From positions 46,993,546-47,057,545 of the forward strand of contig CM071600.1 of the NCBI GenBank assembly GCA_036435485.1: DNA of 64,000 nucleotides. Direction: 5' to 3'. A program made the translations under genes and the position numbers. The stretch is from Saposhnikovia divaricata (Eukaryota; Streptophyta; Magnoliopsida; Apiales; Apiaceae). The notes beneath the pieces were generated by a model. It was not told where the DNA came from and ran no database searches. It saw only the letters and a program-made list of their open reading frames with translations. Positions 57,240-64,000 of the stretch are shown piece after piece. Positions within the stretch are counted from its first letter, which is position 1, and each line of letters opens with the position of its first letter.

Positions 57240-60200
57240 CTAACTTGTGTTAAGCATTCCCAATTCACCAACCAACCTATTGAATGTTACTTCATCAAGA
57301 GGTTTGGTGAATATATCTGCAATTTGTTGCATTGTGGGCACAAAATGTAGCTCCACAGTCCCCTCCTCGACATGTTCTCTTATGAAATGATACCTGATGT
57401 CAATATGCTTGGTTCTTGAGTGATCTACAGGATTGTTGGTTATGGCAATGGCACTTGTGTTGTCACACATGATTGGAATTTTCTTGTGCTCCATGCCATA
57501 ATCCTTCAATTGGTTCCTCATCCACAGTATTTGAGCTACACAGCTTCCAGCAGCAATGTACTCAGCTTCAGCAGTAGAAGTAGATACTGTATGTTGTTTT
57601 TTACTTTGCCAGGACACCAATCTTCTGCCAAGAAATTGGCAAGCACCAGATGTGCTTTTCCTATCAATCCTGCAACCTGCATAGTCTGAATCCGAATAGC
57701 CAATAAGATTAAAACCTGTATCTCTTGGGTACCAAATCCCTAGATTTGGTGTGCCCTTGAGATACCTAAAAATTCTTTTGACGGCTACGAGATGTGATTC
57801 TCTAGGATCCGCTTGGAACCTTGCACATAAACAAGTTGCGAACATTATATCTGGTCTACTTGCAGTTAAATAGAGGAGTGAGCCAATCATACCTCGATAG
57901 CTTGTGATGTCAACTGATTTACCTGATTTGTCTTCATCAAGCTTCGTGGCTGTTGCCATGGGAGTCTTAGCTGCTGATGCATCTTCTAGATTATACTTCT
58001 TGAGTAAATCTCTGATGTACTTGGATTGACAGATAAAGATACCATTTTTTCTCTGACTGATCTGTAATCCAAGGAAGAAGGACAGCTCTCCCATCATGCT
58101 CATCTCATATTTTTCCTGCATTAGCTTGGCAAATTTCTCGCACAAGCGCTCATTTGATGACCCAAAAATAATATCGTCCACATATACTTGAACAAGTATT
58201 AAGTCATTTCTCACAACTTTATAGAACAATGTTTTATCAATTACTCCCCTAACAAAACCATTTTCAATTAAGAATAAGGATAGGGTTTCATACCATCGCC
58301 TTGGGGATTGCCTGAGGCCATAGACAGATTTGAAGAGTAGATACACAAAATCTGCATGTTCTGGATCAACGAAGCCAGGCGGCTGTTCCAGATACACTTC
58401 TTCTTCTAACTCTCCGTTCAGGAAGGCACTTTTCACGTCCATCTGGAATACCTTGAAGTTCTTATGTGCTGCAAATGCCAAGAACATCCTGACTGCCTCA
58501 AGTCTTGCAACTGGTGCATAGGTTTCATCATAATCAATTCCTTCTCGCTGAGAATAACCTTTTGCAACCAAACGAGCCTTGTTTCGTGTTACAAGTCCGT
58601 TTTCATCCAGTTTATTTCTGAATACCCACCTAGCTCCAATTACGGATTTGTTCTTTGGTCGGGGTACCAGTTTCCAAACTTTCTACCTTTCAAACTGATT
58701 GAGTTCCTCTTGCATTGCAATCACCCAATCAGCATCGCCAAGAGCTTCTTCTATTTCTTTAGGTTCAAGCTTGGATAAGAACCCAGAATATAAGGAGATA
58801 TTAGCCATGTCAGCTCTTGCAGTTCTTCTAGTAGTCACACCAGCATCTGGATCACCAATAATTAACTCAAACGGATGGTCTCTATTCCATACCCGTTCAC
58901 CTGGAAATTGTCTAGATGATTCAGCTTGACTTTCTGAGTTGGGGTGCTGACTACTTTGAATATTTTCACTAACTCCCCCTGAGTTAGTGCCAGCTCCTAC
59001 AGAACTAGAGTCAACTCGACTCGAGCCTTGAACAGTAGTCCTTGAGCTGCTATTTACTCCCCCTGAGTTGTTGCCGGTTGGTACTGAAGAAGTCTCTCCT
59101 GATCTTGTAGAATTAGCTTGTTCACTAGACTCAGGTTCTTCACGTACGCTTGGAACATTTAATGGAACAACCAACTCAGGTTCATCTTCAAGATCTTCTA
59201 AGTCCAGATTCTGAAATTTTAGGGACTCAGGTTCACTAGAATCTCTTGAAATTGATGAGAGTTTGGTATCGTCGAATCTGACGTTGTAACTTTCAGTCAC
59301 TTTTCGATCATTCACTAAGAACACTCTATAAGCTGCCACCACGTCTGTAGAGTAACCAACAAAGATTCCTTCACGAGCTTTTGCTGCAAACTTGCCTAGA
59401 TTTTCATCATCTATAAACACATAGCATTTTGCTCCGAAGACATGAAAGTATTTAATTGTTGGTCTTCTGTTGTTCATTAGCTCACATGGTGTCTTTTCTT
59501 TATCTTTTATGATCAAGGTTCTATTTTGAGTGTAACAAGCGGTACTCACTGCTTCGGCCCAGAAATACAAAGGAAGTTTTGAATCATACAACAAAGTTCT
59601 TGCTGCTTCAACCAAAGTTCTATTCTTCCTTTCAACTACTCCGTTTTGCTGTGGAGTTCTCGGGGCTGAATACTGACGACGTATTCCCTTAGATACACAG
59701 AAGTCATTTAGCACTGCGTTTTTGAATTCAGTGCCATTGTCTGATCTAATCGTCTTCACAGTAAGTGTTGAAACATTCTCAATTTGAGTGATGTGATCAA
59801 TGATTAAGAAAGGTACTTCGTCTTTCGTCATTGCGAACAATACCCATGTATACTTGGAGAAGTCATCCACGATTACCAAAGCATATCTTTTCCTAGACAA
59901 AGATAGGACATTCACTGGGCCAAACAAATCCATGTGAAGAAGTTGTAGAGGCTCAGTAATACTAGAAATTTCTTTGCTTTTATGCGATGCTCGCTTCGAC
60001 TTTCCCATTTCACAAGCTTCACAGAGTCCTTTCGGAGCGAACTCCATTTGAGGTAGATCTCTCACCAATTCTCGCCTCGCGAGAGCATTCATCGTTTTGA
60101 AGTTTAAGTGAGATAGCTTTTTGTGCCATAACCAGCTTTCATCATCCGAGGCTTTGCTGTAGAAACAGGTGACCTCATCCTGATTTGCTGAATCCATATC

Positions 60201-60593
60201 TGCAACAAAAAGATCTGCCTTTCGAACTCCTCTTAAAGCTAGTGAGCCTTCCTTGATGTGAGTGATTGAGACACCTTTCTTGTTGAAGACAATTTCGTAA
60301 CCTTTGTCACAGAATTGACTTATACTCAACAGATTGTGCTTTAGTCCCTCAACATAGGAGATATCTTCAATGATGACATTTCCAGTTTTCAGTTTGCCAT
60401 ATCCCTTTGTCACACCTATGCTGTCATCTCCAAAGGTAACATAAGGGCCAGCCTTCATAACCAACTCTGTAAGCAGGGACTTGTTTCCAGTCATATGCCT
60501 CGATGCTCCACTGTCTAGCACCCATATAACTTTATTTCTATTCTGCTTAATGCCCTGCAATGACAGATTGGTTAGACATTCTTCGGAACCCAA
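57240..60593 (-). pseudogene. Sirevirus pol: protease, integrase, reverse transcriptase, RNase H
   Basis: One frame with a single in-frame TAG (58683-58685). Before it: protease motif LDSGASRHMTG, pre-integrase WHKKLSHLN with two CxxC-type cysteines, integrase (SDNGTEF near residue 286, PRTPQQNGVVERKNR) and an acidic, Ser-rich linker. After it: reverse transcriptase (KARLVAKGYSQ, YVDDIIFGS) and RNase H (SDSDYAGC, STAEAEYIAAGSC). The frame overlaps the end of gag by 22 nt in the -1 register. The TAG sits between QFER and KVWKLVPRP, just before the reverse-transcriptase core, where Copia elements have a sense codon. Confidence 0.92.
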
Positions 60594-63025
60594 CTTTGAT
60601 TGGGCCCGGCTTTTCGATAAGATCGAGAATCAACAGATTTAACAACAGGAGATGCACTTTTCTTCATATTACTAGAGCTTTCGACTATCTCCTTTCCTTT
60701 CTCAGACTTGACAGATTTGTCAGTCTTAGGAGAAGGTTTGTCACTCCTAACTTTAGGAGGACTGACAGTCTTGGCTCTACCATACTTTTTCTTGATATTT
60801 GAACTAGCAACAGTATTTGAGCATGACTGGCTAGATGCATTCATTAAATGCACAAAAGTTTGCATGATATTAAAAGTGCATGGCATACAGTTAGGTTGAC
60901 CACACTGTGCATGATTTTGATGCAGATTATTCATTGTATGTGTGGTAGGCATGGCATGTGCAGCAGGAACATTCATGTTAGCTTTGCATGCATAAGAAAG
61001 ATGTTCAGTAGATTTACAATGATAACATGCTTTCTTTATTCGTTCAGCCTTAACCTCTTTTATGCCTTTTTCTTTCTTTCCTTGTTGTTTAACAGCCTTA
61101 GCTCCTAATCCCAGTCTAGATTCATCTCTAGGGAAATTGATTTTCACTTGTTTAATAGGAGTTACAGGTTGTTCTTTCTGGCGATCTTCCATCTCAATCT
61201 CATATCTAGCTATCAATTCAGTCTCTTCTTCTTCTATTCTAGGAACAAGATGTTTGTAGATAGGTTTGACAGCCGATTTAAGAATTCTAGGTGTTTCCTG
61301 TTTAAGGTCACTGGAACTAGGGTCAATAGGTCTCTTTCCTTCTTTCTTAGGAAGGTCAGAATAATCAAGCCCTATACCTACTCCAGTTATCTTCTTAAAT
61401 GTGTCATTATCTACATACACTTTACTAGCAGCTAGTTTGTATGCTTCACATTTAGTTTCTAACTCAGCTAGATTGTTCCTAAGACATGCTTCTACTTCTT
61501 CCTTAAGGACAAGCTTGTGTTCCAGAGATTTAATAAAGTCTCTTAGAGAAGTATCTACAGTGCAAGCAGCCTCTAGCTCTTCCACTTTTGCCTCAAGCAT
61601 TCTGCATTTGGCAACAAGTGTTTTCTGTTCCTTTTGAGAAGAATCTAGGCTTTTGCACAACATGTAGATCTCTTCACTAAGAGCCCCGTTCTGTTCTTTA
61701 TAATCATCAATAGACATTTCTACTTTAAGAGTCAGAACTGGTACCTCTGGTTCCTCTGATGTCTCAGCCATGAGCGCAAAGTTTGCTACTTGAGTAACAT
61801 CTTCCTCATCTGAATCATCCCAAGCTCTTCCTTCTGTCACCAATAAAGCTCGTTTTCCATGTCTTTCCTTCAACAGTGCTTCATAGTTGCTTTTGAGAGC
61901 TTCAAATGTTTCTTTTGGATAAGTCTGTTTAGGCTTTTTGCAGTCCGAGGCAAAGTGTCCAGCTTCACCACAATTGTAGCATTTGAATTTCATTTTGAAA
62001 TCCAAGGGAGATTTGTAGCTGGTATTCTTGCCTTTTCCTTTGTAGCCTGACGAACTACCACCACCCTTAGCAGCCCGATAATAAGATGAAGATTTTCTCT
62101 GTGGTCGGTTGCTCTTTCTAAATCTCATGTTGCTGAACTTCCTTGCCATGTATGCCACGACACTATCGTCCATGTTGTCCAGCTCTTCTTGGGTGTAGTA
62201 GTCATCATCACTGTCAGATGCGCACTCGTCATCATTATCAACTTGATGTGGTGCAAGTGATGATTTAGGCTTTGCTGCAACCATTGCCTTCTTAGACTCT
62301 TCCTCATCAGCAACTAATCCTGATGCACTTTCTTTTGACTTTGAATCATTGTCCCATGCTTGATCTTGAAGCGTTTCCAGCTCATAGGTCTTTAATATTC
62401 CATAATACTCTTCCAGAGAAGTTGTATGCAAATCTCTGGTTTCTCTGATTGCGTAGACCCTATGCTCAATGCTTTTTGGCTGGTTCCTCAGATATCTCGT
62501 ATTTGTTTCAACCATGGGGAGAGTCACACCTCTCAGATTCAAATCCAATACCAACTGACTGAATCGTAGGTAGACATCTGTTATGCCTTCTCCTTTCCTT
62601 ATTCTAAAGGTGTCATACTCCATCTTGAGTATGAGTGTTTTGTTGCTTCTGACCTCTGCAGATCCTTCCATGACAACTTCTATCTTGTCCCAAATCTTCT
62701 TCGCTGTAGTCAAACCTTTGACTATGTTAAACATTTCATGATCAAGAGATTCCATCAAGGTTTGTCGTACGGCAGTATCCAAAGCTATTTGCTCTTTATC
62801 AGCATCCGAAAAGTCCGCTGCCTTTTTGGGCTCAGACCGGGGTGGTATAACCACTCCTCCTTCCGTATGTGAAGGAATAACTGCCATTGGGACAAATTTA
62901 CCCTTGTCAAGGACTTCCAGATATTCAGGGTTAATAGTCTCTAGATATAGTCTCATTCTGAAAACCCATTCTTCATAGTGATCTTTGTTGAACATTGGGA
63001 TCTTGAATGCATTTTTAGGAGCCAT
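60572..63025 (-). CDS. Sirevirus gag, 817 residues
   Basis: The start is ATG 63025 (MAPKNAFKIPMF); the reading from 63040 uses GTG. The N-terminal gag domain includes YEEWVFRMRLYLE and MEYDTFRIRKGEG. A CCHC knuckle (CYNCGEAGHFASDC) lies near residue 350. A long coiled coil follows (about 430-560), then a second cysteine motif (CYHCKSTEHLSYAC). The long gag with a coiled coil between the knuckles is typical of Sireviruses. The frame is fully open. The stop at 60572 falls 22 nt into the pol frame, so pol would need a -1 shift. Confidence 0.92.
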   Translation of the reverse strand: MAPKNAFKIPMFNKDHYEEWVFRMRLYLETINPEYLEVLDKGKFVPMAVIPSHTEGGVVIPPRSEPKKAADFSDADKEQIALDTAVRQTLMESLDHEMFNIVKGLTTAKKIWDKIEVVMEGSAEVRSNKTLILKMEYDTFRIRKGEGITDVYLRFSQLVLDLNLRGVTLPMVETNTRYLRNQPKSIEHRVYAIRETRDLHTTSLEEYYGILKTYELETLQDQAWDNDSKSKESASGLVADEEESKKAMVAAKPKSSLAPHQVDNDDECASDSDDDYYTQEELDNMDDSVVAYMARKFSNMRFRKSNRPQRKSSSYYRAAKGGGSSSGYKGKGKNTSYKSPLDFKMKFKCYNCGEAGHFASDCKKPKQTYPKETFEALKSNYEALLKERHGKRALLVTEGRAWDDSDEEDVTQVANFALMAETSEEPEVPVLTLKVEMSIDDYKEQNGALSEEIYMLCKSLDSSQKEQKTLVAKCRMLEAKVEELEAACTVDTSLRDFIKSLEHKLVLKEEVEACLRNNLAELETKCEAYKLAASKVYVDNDTFKKITGVGIGLDYSDLPKKEGKRPIDPSSSDLKQETPRILKSAVKPIYKHLVPRIEEEETELIARYEIEMEDRQKEQPVTPIKQVKINFPRDESRLGLGAKAVKQQGKKEKGIKEVKAERIKKACYHCKSTEHLSYACKANMNVPAAHAMPTTHTMNNLHQNHAQCGQPNCMPCTFNIMQTFVHLMNASSQSCSNTVASSNIKKKYGRAKTVSPPKVRSDKPSPKTDKSVKSEKGKEIVESSSNMKKSASPVVKSVDSRSYRKAGPNQSWVPKNV

Positions 63026-63699
63026 CTCAATTCTGGTCACTAAAAATTTCTAAGTACCCAAGACTAGGCTATGTAGAATATTTATGTAGAACTTTTGCCT
63101 AAGTCGAAATTTCTCTAAGTAGAAATTTTGCTCAAGTCGAAATCACCAAGTAGAAATTGTCCAAGTCGAAAATCTATGTAGAAATTCTCAAGTAGAACTT
63201 CTATGTAGAAATTTTTGCCTTAATATAATTTTTCTGCAGATTTCTTTAAATATTGAATAAACAATATTATCACTTTAACACTTTTTGACTTTGAATGCTT
63301 TACTCACCAAACCCACCTAACCCACATGCTAGGTACTGAGTATGTCTTTTACTTTCGGCCGAATAAAATAAATCAACAAGTCCAAAAACCACCTTTTTAT
63401 TCTTTTACTATTGAAAAGGAGATCAAAAAGTTGTTGGGTTGTATTCTTTGATAAGAACAGATGATGAACACTCAAGAACACCAAATATGAACTAACCCAG
63501 ATAAATTCACAAAAATTAATTAAAATACACCCAAGCTAAATAATCACACCTGGAGTATTTAAATAATTTTTCAGATGAGTTTTCACTACCAACGAAATAA
63601 AACACACTTTTCGAGAAAATGAAAAGTAGATCTGAAAAATGAAAACTCACGATTCTTCTACTCAACACAAGGATCTATGTTTTGTATGTTAAACATATA
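63026..63699 (-). other. Sirevirus 5' leader
   Basis: Untranslated region between primer-binding site and gag. 63090-63215 holds repeated AAGTCGAAA, AAGTAGAAATT and AAGTAGAACTTCTA motifs related to those in the LTR and the 3' spacer. Confidence 0.7.
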
Positions 63700-63711
63700 G
63701 CTCTGATACCA
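63700..63711 (-). promoter_or_regulatory. Primer-binding site of the Sirevirus
   Basis: The minus strand reads TGGTATCAGAGC, complementary to the initiator tRNA-Met 3' end, two bases from the LTR edge. Confidence 0.93.
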
Positions 63712-63713
63712 AT

Positions 63714-64000
63714 TGTTAGGTCCAAATGTGTTGTAGAGGGGGGGTGAATACAACTTTTCGAATATGAGAAGCAATAAAAACGATGCAATAAATGAGCACA
63801 CAGATTCAAGGAATATATTTCTTTATATATAACTTGAAAGGGTTGCTACAACATTCATTACAAAGTATAACAGAAGTTCAGAGAGAAGTGAAGGATTCTA
63901 AGCTCTGTGAATGCACTCTCTCTTTCTCTTGTGTTTTTCTCAAATATTGCTCACTAACTAAGACATTACACAAGTACTTCTATTTATACTACATGTAATC
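63714..64000 (-). repeat. 5' LTR of the Sirevirus (partial, cut by window end)
   Basis: 287 bp, identical at every position to 49926-50212. The rest lies beyond the window. Confidence 0.95.

Larger units (their letters stand above)
49926..64000 (-). mobile_element. Very large Sirevirus (Copia) with an extra ORF, extends past the window
   Basis: Minus-strand order is 5' LTR (63714 onward, cut by the window end), primer-binding site, leader, gag, pol, a palindrome-rich spacer, a 1342-residue ORF, polypurine tract, and 3' LTR (49926-51013). The visible 287 bp of the 5' LTR are identical to the 3' LTR, so the insertion is very recent. With a full second LTR the element would be about 14.9 kb. 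It interrupts Copia-2 at 49925. The candidate target duplication is AGCTC (49921-49925), whose partner lies outside the window. The gag-pol structure with long gag and extra downstream ORF is typical of the Sirevirus genus. Confidence 0.93.

Overview
This is nuclear DNA from a flowering plant, most likely a eudicot. The signs are GT-AG introns, a nuclear gene for a plastid ribosomal protein, a CHUP1-family gene, a plant armadillo-repeat gene, and a dense mix of Copia, Sirevirus, Tat-type Gypsy, CACTA, hAT, Mutator-like, Stowaway and SINE elements. I cannot place the species. No bacterial operons, CRISPR arrays or true tRNA/rRNA genes are visible.

Layout. 341-5851: a young 5.5 kb Copia element (minus strand) with matching LTRs and a 5-bp target duplication. 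It lies about 130 bp upstream of a CHUP1/IPGA1-like gene (5985-8410) that seems to have lost an internal block. 9799-10361: a small hAT element. 10508-12072: the two-exon gene for plastid ribosomal protein bL34c. 13879-15086: a three-exon minus-strand gene for an unrecognised 276-residue protein with a 65-residue internal duplication. 19258-23090: a non-autonomous CACTA element packed with palindromic subterminal repeats, a 174-bp tandem array and an AT-rich minisatellite. 23615-24507: a FAR1-like gene fragment and a Mutator-like foldback MITE. 25825-34690: a decayed Tat-lineage Gypsy element (minus) truncated at its 5' end, with an antisense, apparently spliced extra ORF between pol and its LTR. 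It seems to sit inside the 5' intron of a small gene whose coding exons resume at 34754-35255 (72-residue membrane protein).

36198-42114 holds the C-terminal exon of an acidic protein, two more hAT elements (one with a Mutator-like MITE nested inside), a Tourist-like MITE and a SINE-like fragment. 42335-45713 is a clean two-exon armadillo-repeat gene (minus, 418 residues) whose intron carries a textbook SINE and a Stowaway MITE. 46976-49925 is the 3' part of a second Copia element, with an hAT inserted at the TATA box of its LTR. That Copia was in turn split by a very large Sirevirus (49926 to beyond 64000, minus). The Sirevirus encodes gag, pol and a separate 1342-residue ORF downstream of pol, and carries related short palindromic repeats in its LTR, its 3' non-coding region and its leader.

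The host genes do not form a common pathway. The main story is nested insertion and the extra coding capacity of the retrotransposons. The observations I rate most unusual are the Sirevirus accessory ORF with its palindrome clusters, the CACTA element that houses a higher-order 174-bp array, and the antisense ORF of the Tat element.
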